Made by a program: the position numbers and the translations under genes | Assembly (NCBI RefSeq): GCF_009708215.1 | Contig: NZ_CP046175.1 | Span: 3,906,001 to 3,970,000 of the forward strand | Source: Occultella kanbiaonis | GTDB lineage: Bacteria > Actinomycetota > Actinomycetes > Actinomycetales > Beutenbergiaceae | Direction: 5' to 3' | DNA length: 64,000 bases | The notes under the pieces: generated by a model | Databases searched by the model: none | What the model was told of the DNA's origin: nothing | The model's input: only the letters and a program-made list of their open reading frames with translations | Shown: in pieces, positions 28,385 to 37,149 of the stretch | Position numbering within the stretch: position 1 is the stretch's first letter | Layout: every line of letters starts with the position of its first letter

Positions 28385-29997
28385 GAGTCATCCTCCGTTC
28401 GCTGGTCGGCAGGTCGGTCTTCGTCTGGTTCGACGGGCTCGATGACCCCGGTGGTCTCGGCGTCGGCGGCCATGGGTGCACCCAGGCCCCAGGTCTGGCG
28501 CCAGGAGGCCCCGGACGCCTGCGGGTTGGCATCCGGCGGAGGTTCCACGTCGGCAGGTGCCGGCGGCGGCTCGGCCGCCGTTGCGGAGGGTGCCCCGGCC
28601 GCTCCGGTCGTCGGTGCTCCCCACCGGTCCGGGCGCCAGCCGCGGCGGCGCGTGGTGCCGTCACCGCCCGACGGCGTGGCGTCGCCGTCCGCGATCGGCT
28701 CACCCTCGGTCGTGGTGTCGGTCGGGTCGGCGCCGGTGCGGCGCCACCATGGGCGGCGCGCGGTCGACTGCTCGGCCCGGTCGGCGTCGTCGGCTCCGTC
28801 CGGACCGGACACCGCGGGCAGGCCAGCGCCTGGCGCATCGGAGGCGTAGGTCTCGATGGGCGCCGCCTCGGCGCCGGAGCGGCCGCTGCTGACCCAGTCG
28901 GCGAGGTCGGTGGCCGCGGCCTCCCGACCGTCCACGGATTCACCGGTCCCGCTCGAGGTCGGCTCGTCGCCCTGCTCGTCCGTCGCTCCGGTCTCGTCGG
29001 TGGTGGCGGAGGAGTCCGTCGCCGCGGCGGCGCCCGTGACTGCGGCTCCCGCACCGACGGCGGTCGCGTCGTCGGGTGAGGCGGCCGAGTCGCGGCCACG
29101 ACCGGTCCGGGACTCCTGCTCGGCCTGGGCCTGTGCCTCGCGGAGCTGGCGCCGGGTGAGCGGCGCTCCATCGGCGCCCACGGTCGGCACGGTCGCCGTC
29201 ACCGCGGTCTCCGGGCCGGCTACCGCGGCACGAGCCTTCGCCCGCTTCGTCTCCCGGTCCACCAGCAGCGTCATGATGCCGAGCACGAGGCCGATGAGGA
29301 CCAGTACCCCACCCACGATGACACCGGGGACCACGAACGGGGTCTCCACCTCACGGGTCCAGGTCAGGCCGAGCTGAGGGGCCGGCGTGGTCCCGTCCGT
29401 GGCGATGAGCATGACCCAGCGGCCGTCGACGGCGGTCCAGTCATAGGTCAGTTCCCCGGTGCCGGTGAGCTCCTCGATCCAGAGGTCGGAGCCGGCCGGA
29501 TTCGGCACGGTGGCCATCTCGGCCGGTGCGTCCTCCGTGGCAGATTCGGTCGGATCGGTCGCGGGCTCGTCGGTCGCTGCCTCGTCGGTGGCCGCGTCGT
29601 CCGTCGCCTCGGTGCCGTCCGTCGCGGCGTCGTCGGTTGCCTCGGTGCTCGGGTCGGCGACCGCCGGCCCCTCTTCGACGGTGAGCGTCTCCCAATCGGT
29701 CAGGCCGGTGACCTCCAGGTGCGGGGAGTCCGCGACCCAGGCTCGGACGTCGGACTCGCGACCCATCGCGAGCACCAGTGGCGTCTCGGCCGTTGCACCC
29801 GTGACCGTGACGGTCACGTTCGGGTTCACCACGTCCAGAACCCCGGGCGCCGTGATCACCACCGGTACTTCGGGGTCGTCGGGGAGCGTGGCCGTGACGA
29901 CCTCATCGGGTCGCCACACGGTGCCTGAGGCGATTGCTGCGCCGGCCGTGCCCAATCCGAGCACTATGAGCAGGACCGCTAAGATCCGTCGAAGCAC
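28381..29997 (-). CDS. Two-pass membrane protein with long acidic, disordered cytoplasmic tail
   Basis: A 538-residue protein. An N-terminal signal-anchor (residues ~5-25, ILAVLLIVLGLGTAGAAIA) and a second helix (~220-245, FVVPGVIVGGVLVLIGLVLG) enclose an extracytoplasmic domain of about 190 residues, itself interrupted by degenerate repeats of TEATDDAATD type. After the second helix comes KRAKARAAV and ~290 residues of acidic, Pro/Ala/Thr/Asp-rich sequence lacking predicted structure. It heads an operon with a lipoprotein and a CnoX-like protein. No known family motif; an envelope scaffold is possible but unproven. Confidence 0.82.
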   Translation of the reverse strand: MLRRILAVLLIVLGLGTAGAAIASGTVWRPDEVVTATLPDDPEVPVVITAPGVLDVVNPNVTVTVTGATAETPLVLAMGRESDVRAWVADSPHLEVTGLTDWETLTVEEGPAVADPSTEATDDAATDGTEATDDAATDEAATDEPATDPTESATEDAPAEMATVPNPAGSDLWIEELTGTGELTYDWTAVDGRWVMLIATDGTTPAPQLGLTWTREVETPFVVPGVIVGGVLVLIGLVLGIMTLLVDRETKRAKARAAVAGPETAVTATVPTVGADGAPLTRRQLREAQAQAEQESRTGRGRDSAASPDDATAVGAGAAVTGAAAATDSSATTDETGATDEQGDEPTSSGTGESVDGREAAATDLADWVSSGRSGAEAAPIETYASDAPGAGLPAVSGPDGADDADRAEQSTARRPWWRRTGADPTDTTTEGEPIADGDATPSGGDGTTRRRGWRPDRWGAPTTGAAGAPSATAAEPPPAPADVEPPPDANPQASGASWRQTWGLGAPMAADAETTGVIEPVEPDEDRPADQRTEDDS

Positions 29998-30215
29998 GAG
30001 CTGAGAGCCCTCCGTTGTCCACAGCCGGCCCTACACCGACGACCTACCAGGGTACGTGACCTTTCCGTGATCTCGCGCATCGGAATGCTACTGGGGGCTT
30101 CCTAGGACCCCCGATGGTGGGGTTAGGCTGGCAGGTGGCGGGGGCCATCGGCGGGCCGGAACGGTACGCGCCGGGTTCCGCCCACAACCCTGAGACGTTC
30201 TTCCGAGGAGACCCC

Positions 30216-31931
30216 GTGGCTGACGATCCTTCGACCTTCCCTGTCGTGATGCGCGGCTATGACCGCGCGCAGGTCGACCAGCACGTGCACGCCCTGGACC
30301 GCAAGCTCTCCGAGGCCCGCTCCCAGGTGGAGTCCCTGGACGCTGCAATGATGCAGATCTCCGGCCAACTCTCGGAGGCCCAGGTCCAGCTCCGGGAGGC
30401 CGAGAAGCCCAGCTACTCGGGGCTGGGTTCGCGGATCGAACTTCTGCTGCGTTCGGCCGAGGAGCAGTCCACCGACGTCCTCGCGCAGGCGAACCAGCAG
30501 TCCCGGGACATCCTCTCCCGCGCCGAGGCCCAGGCGGAGCAGCTCACCGGCCAGGCGGAGAACGACGCCGCCGAACGCCTCGCGAACGCGCGTCGTGATG
30601 CTGAACACACCACCGCCTCGGCCGCGAGCGCGACCGAGGGCGTCATGGTCGCCGCGCAGCGCCGGGCCGAGGAACTCGTCGGGTCGGCCGAGCGGGAGGC
30701 CGCCCGGATCACAAGCTTCTCCGCCACCGAGCAGAGCGAGCGCAAGGCCAGCCTGGAGCGTGAGCTCGGCACCCTGCGCGCGACGACGGAGCAGGAGATC
30801 ACCCAGGCCCGCGTCGAGTCCGAGCGGATGGCACGCGAGCTGCGGGTCACGAGCGAGGCCGAGGCCGAGGAACTGCGGACCCGGGCCCAGGCGGAGGCAG
30901 AGGCGGCCCGCGAGGACGCCCGACGGGAGTCCCAGGCCGCCCTGGCCGCAGCCCAGCAGGAGGCCGCCGAGATCCTCCGGGCTGCCACGAGCGAGGCGGA
31001 GACGATCAAGCTGTCGGTCGCCGAGCTGCGCGAGGACGCCGACCTCGAGATCGCGGCCCGCCGCGCCGCGGCCGAGGCGTCCGACGCCGCGCTGCACGCC
31101 CAGGCGAAGGCGGACACCGACCAGATGATCGCCGATGCGCAGGCCCACGCCCAGGACGCGGAGGCGCGCGTCGCAGCCGCCCTCGAGAAGGCCGAGGAGC
31201 TGCGGGCCAGCGCCGAGGAGCTGTCCACCCAGATGGTCGCCGACGCCCGGTCCAGCGCCGAGCGGATCATGCACGAGGCCCGCCAGAACGCGGACCTCCT
31301 GCGCACCGACACCGTCGTCCAGGCGGAGCGGGACCGCCGGGTCGCACAGCGTCAGGTCGACGACCTGAACCGTCAGCGCGAGTCGATCACCGGCTACCTC
31401 GACGAACTGCGCTCCCTCCTCGGCGCCGGGGACGTGGCCCAGGCCGCGGCCCTCGCCGAGACCGAGCCCGCCATCGCGCCCGCCGACGACCAGGTCGGCA
31501 CCGAGGTCGGGACCGACGACGAGCTCCTCGACGGGGCCCCGGTCGACGAGGCCCCGGCCGACGAGGCCCGAGCCGAGGACGAGGACCTGCTCACCCTCGC
31601 CGCCGCCGAGCAGGACGGCGCCGACGCGGACACCGAGCGCGAGGACGACCAGGCCGCCCAGGACGAGGAAGCCGCCGAGGCTGCGCTCGACGAGGCTGCT
31701 TCGGTCGACGAGGTTGACGCCGACGAGCTCGACCCCGCAGACGAGGCGACGGACGCCGAGAGCCCGGCGGCGGCCACCACGGCGGCCGAGAGCCCGGCGG
31801 CGGCCACCACGGCGGCCGAGAGCCCGGCGGCGGCCACCACGGCGGCCGAGACGGCGGGCGGTGCCCCCGTGGCGGCCGAGGAGGCCGACGACGCCGAGGT
31901 GCTCTCGCCGACGGGCCGGGCCGGCCGCTGA
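30216..31931 (+). CDS. DivIVA-like coiled-coil protein
   Basis: A 571-residue protein starting at GTG 30216, with GAGGAG at 30205-30210. Residues ~5-45 (FPVVMRGYDRAQVDQHVHAL) are a DivIVA-type membrane-binding head containing the YDRAQVD signature. Residues ~50-415 are an almost continuous Ala/Glu/Arg coiled coil built from AEAxA-type heptads. The remaining ~155 residues form an acidic Ala/Asp/Glu tail that includes three exact ten-residue repeats, ESPAAATTAA. Such proteins assemble at poles or septa and guide cell-wall growth. The 158-residue gene downstream follows within 32 bases. Confidence 0.85.
   Translation: MADDPSTFPVVMRGYDRAQVDQHVHALDRKLSEARSQVESLDAAMMQISGQLSEAQVQLREAEKPSYSGLGSRIELLLRSAEEQSTDVLAQANQQSRDILSRAEAQAEQLTGQAENDAAERLANARRDAEHTTASAASATEGVMVAAQRRAEELVGSAEREAARITSFSATEQSERKASLERELGTLRATTEQEITQARVESERMARELRVTSEAEAEELRTRAQAEAEAAREDARRESQAALAAAQQEAAEILRAATSEAETIKLSVAELREDADLEIAARRAAAEASDAALHAQAKADTDQMIADAQAHAQDAEARVAAALEKAEELRASAEELSTQMVADARSSAERIMHEARQNADLLRTDTVVQAERDRRVAQRQVDDLNRQRESITGYLDELRSLLGAGDVAQAAALAETEPAIAPADDQVGTEVGTDDELLDGAPVDEAPADEARAEDEDLLTLAAAEQDGADADTEREDDQAAQDEEAAEAALDEAASVDEVDADELDPADEATDAESPAAATTAAESPAAATTAAESPAAATTAAETAGGAPVAAEEADDAEVLSPTGRAGR
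31758..31847 (+). repeat. Three exact tandem 30-base repeats in the DivIVA-like gene
   Basis: Units 31758-31787, 31788-31817 and 31818-31847 are identical and encode ESPAAATTAA three times. A fourth partial copy (GAGACGG...) follows. Identity at DNA level implies recent expansion, and the copy number is likely to vary between strains. Confidence 0.95.
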
Positions 31932-31962
31932 CCGGCGGTCCCCTCCCCTGCCGGCAATATCC

Positions 31963-32439
31963 GTGAGCGACTCCGAGTGGGCCGCCCAGCGCACCGAGGC
32001 CGCGCGCGAACACGAGCGCCGGCTGCAGGCGCGCAAGGCGGCCGAGAACGAGCGCGCTGGTGCGATGCTCCGCGAGTTCGCGGCCGCGGCGACCGCGGCC
32101 GCCGTACCGGTCGAGGACTTCGTCGTGCGTGGCTACGGCGGGCGGGGTTCGGCGCGGAGCGCGGTCCGTGGCTGGTACCTGCGGCTGGACCGAACGGCTG
32201 GAGTGGGCACCGACGGCGCCTTCTACGTCCTCACCGCGCCTCTGAGCGTGCTCGACCGGGTCCGCGGCGTACGGCTGTCCCCATCCCCTGCCCCGCTCGT
32301 GCTCGGCGCGGGCGGGCGCGACGGCGACTCCATCGACCTGAGCGCGGCGCTGGACCGGCTCCTGCCCGGCTGGTCGGACGTGCGTTCCCGAGACGCCGGC
32401 CGGGACACCCCGGGCGGCGACGACGCCGCCGACCGCTGA
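31963..32439 (+). CDS. Conserved hypothetical protein
   Basis: A 158-residue protein with a charged N-terminal helix (EWAAQRTEAAREHERRLQARKAAE is its first ~25-residue block) and a compact C-terminal part containing GWYLRLDRTAGVGTDGAFYVLTA split over residues ~68-92. The start is taken as GTG 31963, 31 bases after the DivIVA-like stop, and the two are probably one operon. I do not recognise a functional family. No membrane segment, signal peptide or catalytic motif was seen. Confidence 0.75.
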   Translation: MSDSEWAAQRTEAAREHERRLQARKAAENERAGAMLREFAAAATAAAVPVEDFVVRGYGGRGSARSAVRGWYLRLDRTAGVGTDGAFYVLTAPLSVLDRVRGVRLSPSPAPLVLGAGGRDGDSIDLSAALDRLLPGWSDVRSRDAGRDTPGGDDAADR

Positions 32440-32529
32440 CCGCCGACCCGACCGTGGCGGCGCTCACCTGCGCCGTGCAATCGCGTACGTGACGGCACCG
32501 GCAACCGACTCATCTCCTGACAGCGTCCC

Positions 32530-33318
32530 TCACCCGATCACGGTGTGACGCAACTCGGCGAGCGCGTGCGCCACCGGCTGCGGGGTCTCCACCGCGCTCA
32601 GGTGCCCCGACGCCGGGACCTGCACCACGTCGACGCCCAACGCCCGCGCCATCCGCTCGTGATCCTGCGCCGACGCCATCACGTCCTCGGCGCCGCGCAG
32701 CACCAGCCCCGCGACGCCTCGCTCCCGCAGGTCCTCCAGCACCGGGTGCCGGTCCGGGCGCACCGCCATCGACTCCTGGGCCCAGGAGATGGCCGACGGC
32801 GGCGCCTGGGCCAGCCAGCCCCGCACCTCCTCGACCACCTCGGGGCGCTGCGCGTGGGTCGTCTCCCCGAGCACGGTCGCCAGCATCGGCGCGACGGCTG
32901 CCGCGCCGTCCGCGCCGCGGGCCGCGCGCGCCACATCGAGGCGCTTCGCCCGACCGGCCTCGTCGTCCGCGCTCGCCTTGGTGTCCAGGAGGGCGAGGCC
33001 GGCCAGCAGGTCCGGGTGCCGCTCCGCGAGGGCGAGGGCCACGTATCCGCCCATGGACAGCCCGGCCACCACGGCGCGGGTCACGCCGACGTCGGCCAAG
33101 CCTGCGGCGACGGCGTCCGCAAAGGCCTCCAGGCCGCCGTCGGGCAGTGCCGATGACGCCCCGAAACCCGGTGCGTCCACCGCGACCACCGGAACCAGCG
33201 GCAGCGACGTGATCACGTAGGACCACATCCGCGAGTCGAGCGGGAACCCGTGCAGCAGGACCAGCGGGACGCCGGCGTCGGCGTCGGGTCCGTAGCGGTG
33301 CAGGGCAAGTGCGGTCAT
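32530..33318 (-). CDS. Alpha/beta-hydrolase
   Basis: A 262-residue alpha/beta-hydrolase. It shows VLLHGFPLDSRMW (oxyanion-hole HG), the nucleophile elbow GLSMGGY with Ser near residue 94, and the catalytic His in ASGHLSAVETP near the end; the acid is probably Asp in RGAEDVMAS. ATG 33318 is preceded by GGAGG. The spectrum resembles esterases, lactonases or haloperoxidase-like members; the substrate is unknown. It is divergent from the GCS2-family gene. Confidence 0.88.
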   Translation of the reverse strand: MTALALHRYGPDADAGVPLVLLHGFPLDSRMWSYVITSLPLVPVVAVDAPGFGASSALPDGGLEAFADAVAAGLADVGVTRAVVAGLSMGGYVALALAERHPDLLAGLALLDTKASADDEAGRAKRLDVARAARGADGAAAVAPMLATVLGETTHAQRPEVVEEVRGWLAQAPPSAISWAQESMAVRPDRHPVLEDLRERGVAGLVLRGAEDVMASAQDHERMARALGVDVVQVPASGHLSAVETPQPVAHALAELRHTVIG

Positions 33319-33454
33319 GGTTGTCCTCCCGGACCCGACCCTACCCACCGACCTGTGGCGGCGCCGGGCGGATGCTGGTTTGCTTCAAGGCACGTGGGCG
33401 CTCGCGCGTCATGAGGCAGCGGTCGCCGGCACCGGGCGGGCAGAGGAGGCAGCA

Positions 33455-34930
33455 GTGGGTGATGAGATCTCCTCACCGACATTCACCCGCGAGCAGCGTC
33501 AGCGCTACCGGGAGAAGGTCCGCCGCTGCCTGGACGTGTTCGAGCGGATGCTCGCGACCGAGATGTTCGACGAGGACCGGCCGCTGACCGGCCTGGAGAT
33601 CGAGCTCAACCTGGTCGATGCCGACCGTCGCCCCGCGATGGCGAACGCTCAGGTCCTCGCCGCGATCGCGGATCCGGCCTTCCAGACGGAACTGGCGCGC
33701 TACAACATCGAACTGAACGTACCTCCTCAACCACTGCCCGGCGACGCCGTCCTGGACCTGGAGACGCGGCTGCGCTCCTCCCTCGATCACGCGGACGAGC
33801 GGGCCGCCAGGTCCGGCTCGGCGATCGTGATGGTCGGGATCCTGCCCACCCTGACGCCCGAGCACCTGACCGGGGACTGGATGAGTGCGAACCCGCGGTA
33901 CCAGGCCCTCGAGGAGGCGGTGTTCGCGGCCCGCCGGGAAGACATCGAACTGGACATCGCGGGTGCCGAGCACCTGCGCATGCTGACCGCCACGATCGCC
34001 CCGGAGTCGGCCTGCACGTCCGTGCAGCTGCACCTGCAGGTCAATCCCGGCGACTTCGCGGCGAACTGGAACGCGGCCCAACTGCTGGCCGGGCCGCAGT
34101 TGGCGGTCGGCGCCAACTCGCCGTTCCTGTTCGGCAAGCAGCTCCAGGCCGAGACCCGGATCGAGCTGTTCCGGCAGGCCACGGACACCCGCTCCCCCGA
34201 GCTGCGCAACCAGGGCGTGCGTCCGCCGGTGTTCTTCGGGGACCGCTGGATCACGTCCATCTTCGACCTGTTCGAGGAGAACGTGCGGTTCTTCCCGGCC
34301 CTGCTGCCGGAGTCCACCGACGAGGATCCCGAGGCCGAGCTCGCGGCCGGGCGGGCACCGCGGCTGCAGGAGCTGCGCCTGCACAACGGCACGGTCTACC
34401 GCTGGAACCGCCCCGTCTACGACGTGGTCGACGGCGTCCCGCACCTGCGCGTGGAGAACCGCGTGCTGCCGGCCGGGCCGACCGTGGTGGACGTGCTCGC
34501 GAACGCCGCGTTCTACTACGGCGCGGTGCAGATGCTGGCCAGCGAGGACCGGCCGACCTGGACGAAGCTGTCCTTCGACGGCGCCCGGTCCAACTTCGAG
34601 ACCGCCGCCCGGGACGGCGTCGACTCGGTGCTGTACTGGCCGGGCTACGGCGAGGTGCCGTGGGACGAGCTGGTGCTGCGGCACCTGCTGCCGCTGGCCG
34701 CCGAGGGCCTGCGCCGGCGGCACGTGTCCACCTCCGTGATCGAGCGCTACCTGGGCATCATCGAGGCCCGCGCGAAGCTCCGCCGCAACGGCGCGTCGTG
34801 GCAGGTCGAGGCCGTCGCCGCGCTCGAGCGCGGCGGCCTTGGCCGGGCCGAGGCGCTGTCCGAGATGCTCCGGCTGTACATGGACGGCATGCACGCCAAC
34901 GAGCCGGTGCACACCTGGGACCTGCCCTGA
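33455..34930 (+). CDS. GCS2-family glutamate--cysteine ligase-like protein
   Basis: A 491-residue ATP-grasp-like carboxylate-amine ligase. The family features are TGLEIELNLVD (residues ~40-50), RYNIELNVPP, and VGANSPFLFGKQLQAETR followed by RIELFRQATD. Start GTG 33455 has GAGGAGG at 33443-33449. Members of this actinobacterial group are longer than the ~370-residue YbdK type and their real product is often untested; mycothiol producers do not need glutathione, so a gamma-glutamyl ligase with another amine acceptor is possible. Confidence 0.82.
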   Translation: MGDEISSPTFTREQRQRYREKVRRCLDVFERMLATEMFDEDRPLTGLEIELNLVDADRRPAMANAQVLAAIADPAFQTELARYNIELNVPPQPLPGDAVLDLETRLRSSLDHADERAARSGSAIVMVGILPTLTPEHLTGDWMSANPRYQALEEAVFAARREDIELDIAGAEHLRMLTATIAPESACTSVQLHLQVNPGDFAANWNAAQLLAGPQLAVGANSPFLFGKQLQAETRIELFRQATDTRSPELRNQGVRPPVFFGDRWITSIFDLFEENVRFFPALLPESTDEDPEAELAAGRAPRLQELRLHNGTVYRWNRPVYDVVDGVPHLRVENRVLPAGPTVVDVLANAAFYYGAVQMLASEDRPTWTKLSFDGARSNFETAARDGVDSVLYWPGYGEVPWDELVLRHLLPLAAEGLRRRHVSTSVIERYLGIIEARAKLRRNGASWQVEAVAALERGGLGRAEALSEMLRLYMDGMHANEPVHTWDLP

Positions 34931-34932
34931 CT

Positions 34933-34959
34933 GCTCAGCTCGGCCAGCGGCGGTCCCGA
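34933..34959. repeat. 27-base direct repeat, left copy
   Basis: Matches 35109-35135 at 26 of 27 positions. The right copy contains the stop codon and last codons of the zinc-ribbon gene; the left copy is a second, non-functional version of that gene end placed just after the GCS2-family stop. The 149 bases between the copies hold hairpin H4. Confidence 0.8.
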
Positions 34960-34982
34960 CTCCCCTCCCGTCGTGACAAAGA

Positions 34983-35032
34983 ACCTCTCGCCTGAGACAG
35001 AAGTGTCTGAAGGTCGATCTCAGGCGCGAGGT
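34983..35032. terminator. Long hairpin between convergent genes (H4)
   Basis: Arms 34983-34997 and 35018-35032 pair over 15 bases with one mismatch; the loop of 20 bases contains a smaller stem (AGACA-gaag-TGTCT overlaps the arm end). It lies between the convergent GCS2-family and zinc-ribbon genes, as expected for a bidirectional terminator. Its sequence is unrelated to H1-H3. Confidence 0.65.
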
Positions 35033-35108
35033 ACTGCCTCACCACGAACCCCACCCACATCCGAGAGCCGGTGGCGCCACGAGCCGCGCCACGGGGTGGG
35101 ATCCGGGC

Positions 35109-35135
35109 GCTCAGCTCGGCCGGCGGCGGTCCCGA
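35109..35135. repeat. 27-base direct repeat, right copy
   Basis: See the left copy at 34933-34959. This copy is part of the zinc-ribbon coding sequence, encoding its C-terminal RDRRRPS end. Confidence 0.8.
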
Positions 35136-35416
35136 GCCTGCCAGCAGGCAGTGTGCCAGTGCCGGCGCTCGGACAGGGCGGCCTCGGCCCCGAACAGGTG
35201 ATCGTCGCCCCACGCCACCACGTGGGCCGCGCCGGGAGCGATCTCCTGCGCGCAACCGGGGCAGCGGTAGGTCTTGTCCGAACCCTGCACTGGACGCACC
35301 GCCCACTGCGAACCGTCCGCGCGGGTCTCGGTGCGGGCCCGTCCGCGCAGCACCGACTCGACGTCGAGCTCTGGGTGCTGCTCGGCGTAGGGGCGGCGGC
35401 GGGAGCGTCGGGCCAT
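35111..35416 (-). CDS. Small zinc-ribbon protein
   Basis: A 101-residue basic protein (MARRSRRRPYAEQHPEL). CPGC near residue 52 and the later His/Cys pair HWHTAC near residue 90 form a plausible Cys/His zinc site. Homologues in actinobacteria are often labelled ATP/GTP-binding without evidence. ATG 35416 was preferred over the ATG at 35425 because GGGAG lies ten bases from the former and almost touches the latter. Function unknown. Confidence 0.75.
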   Translation of the reverse strand: MARRSRRRPYAEQHPELDVESVLRGRARTETRADGSQWAVRPVQGSDKTYRCPGCAQEIAPGAAHVVAWGDDHLFGAEAALSERRHWHTACWQARDRRRPS

Positions 35417-35528
35417 ACCGTCCATTCTCCCTCAGGTCCAGGAGGCGTCCAGCGCGCGTGCTGCCGATCACGAGGCGATGCTCACCCCTCTGTGAGCTAC
35501 AAGGGCCGGCCGGGCTCCGATGCCCTGG

Positions 35529-36200
35529 TCACCGAGCAGGCTCTTGCGTCATGCTCTCGGCAAGAAACGGCCGCACGGAGTTCAGGAACTCAACCGGCGC
35601 CAAGGAGTGCACCCGGTGTCCCACGTCGACGTTCGCCAGCGACGCCTCCGGGAGGGTCTGGGCGAGCCGGGGGTATCGGCCCTGATCCAAGTGGCTACGC
35701 CGCCCACCGGCCACGATCAGGGTCGGCGCGGAGATCCGTGGGAGCCCGTCCCACCAATGGGGTTGAGGTGTGCGAAGTCCGTCCAGCACCTGCCGGAGCA
35801 TTCTCGGATCGAAGTGGCGCCGCCCCAACGGTGCAAGCAGGCGCATCAGTCCAAACCTCCGGCCGGGCCCGACGTCGTCGCTTCCGGCCGGAGGTACCGG
35901 TACTTCCTCCAACACCAGCCGGCTGACGCGCTCCGGGCAGTGCGCAGCCACAATGCTCGCCACGAATCCGCCCAAGGAGTGACCCACCATCGCGAAGGAG
36001 CCCACTCCTAGTCGATCGAGCTGCCGGATCACATCGTCGCGGAACCCGGCGAACGGGTAATCGGGCCGGTACTGCGCTCCCCGGTGTCCCAGCAGTCGCA
36101 GCGCGTGTACCCGGTGGCCCTCCTCGGCGAGAGCCCCGCTGACCAGATCCCACGTCGCCGGGCCGCTCGTGGCCCCGTGCAGAAACACGATGTCCGACAT
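35529..36200 (-). CDS. Alpha/beta-hydrolase
   Basis: A 223-residue alpha/beta-hydrolase starting MSDIVFLHGATSGPATW at ATG 36200. The nucleophile elbow is MVGHSLGGFVAS (Ser near residue 79), and the catalytic His is likely in VDVGHRVHSLAP. The open frame continues ~119 codons upstream, but that part has no hydrolase homology, so the strand beginning IVFLHG fixes the start. Codon use here is somewhat less GC-extreme than in the glycan genes. It diverges from the SDR gene. Substrate unknown. Confidence 0.85.
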   Translation of the reverse strand: MSDIVFLHGATSGPATWDLVSGALAEEGHRVHALRLLGHRGAQYRPDYPFAGFRDDVIRQLDRLGVGSFAMVGHSLGGFVASIVAAHCPERVSRLVLEEVPVPPAGSDDVGPGRRFGLMRLLAPLGRRHFDPRMLRQVLDGLRTPQPHWWDGLPRISAPTLIVAGGRRSHLDQGRYPRLAQTLPEASLANVDVGHRVHSLAPVEFLNSVRPFLAESMTQEPAR

Positions 36201-36351
36201 GACCACCGATCGTAGCCGCTGCAGGTAGGCGGCCCAGTGATCGTCGTCACACCTCACGTTCTCTGTGGCCGGGACGTCTACTTCACGTGAGCGACCCTCG
36301 CCGAAGGCCCCTCCGTCAAGATCCCATCCCGTCAACAGAAGGAACCTCCGC

Positions 36352-37086
36352 ATGTCCATCGCTCTGGTCACCGGCAGCACCCGAGGTCTTGGTCTCGCGA
36401 CTGCCACAGCACTCGCCGAAGCCGGCCATACCGTCATCATCACGGGACGGGATGCCGAGGCCGTCCGGACGACATGTGCCGCGGCAAGGAGTGCCGGCCT
36501 CGTCATCGAGGGCATCACTCTCGACGTTGTCGAACCGGAGAGTGTCGCAACGCTCACAGCACAGATTCAGGACAGGTACGGAGCGCTCGACATCCTCGTC
36601 AACAACGCGGGCATCCTGCCGGAAGCCACCGATCCCGTCCCCCACGAGTTCGCGTCGGTCGAGATGTTCCGAAGGACGTTCGAGACGAACGTCTTCGGCG
36701 TCGTGGCCGTCACCGAGGCCCTCCTTCCGCTGCTGCGCTCGAGCGATGCGGGACGGATCGTGAACGTCTCGTCGACAATGGGCTCGCTCGCCGACCAGGG
36801 CGACCCGGAGTCGCCGTGGTTCTCGATGCTGCTCCCCGCCTACCAGACGTCGAAGGCCGCCCTGAACAGCATCACGGTCGAACTCGGCAAGCGATTGTCC
36901 GCGACGCCGGTCGTCGTCACGTCCGTCTGTCCGGGCTGGGTACAGACCGACCTGGCACCGGGCAACCACGAGAATGCGCCACTCACCGCAGCGGCCGCCG
37001 CCGAGGTGGTCGTCACGGCCGCGCTGGCTCCGGCAGGGGCCAGCAGCGGAACCTTCGTCGATGCCGCGGGACCCGTGCGCTGGTAA
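36352..37086 (+). CDS. Short-chain dehydrogenase/reductase
   Basis: A 244-residue classical SDR. It shows the cofactor motif TGSTRGLG (residues ~7-14), the NNAG motif, and the Ser-Tyr-Lys catalytic set in NVSSTMGS and YQTSKAAL. The PGWVQTDL segment is typical of carbonyl reductase-like SDRs. ATG 36352 is preceded by AGAAGGA. An acidic or basic cofactor determinant after strand 2 (TGRDAEAV) suggests NADP(H). Substrate unknown; no operon partner. Confidence 0.92.
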   Translation: MSIALVTGSTRGLGLATATALAEAGHTVIITGRDAEAVRTTCAAARSAGLVIEGITLDVVEPESVATLTAQIQDRYGALDILVNNAGILPEATDPVPHEFASVEMFRRTFETNVFGVVAVTEALLPLLRSSDAGRIVNVSSTMGSLADQGDPESPWFSMLLPAYQTSKAALNSITVELGKRLSATPVVVTSVCPGWVQTDLAPGNHENAPLTAAAAAEVVVTAALAPAGASSGTFVDAAGPVRW

Positions 37087-37149
37087 CGGATCGGGCCGGC
37101 CGGCGAGACTCCCCCCGGCGCCCCGGCGGGATCGGCAGCCGCCCCGCAG

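Noticed and set aside
31758-31847. CRISPR array
   Set aside because: The 30-base repeats are contiguous with no spacers and lie in frame inside a coding sequence.
36201-36557. N-terminal extension of the minus-strand hydrolase at 35529
   Set aside because: The extension has no hydrolase homology and overlaps the SDR gene start; IVFLHG begins right at ATG 36200.
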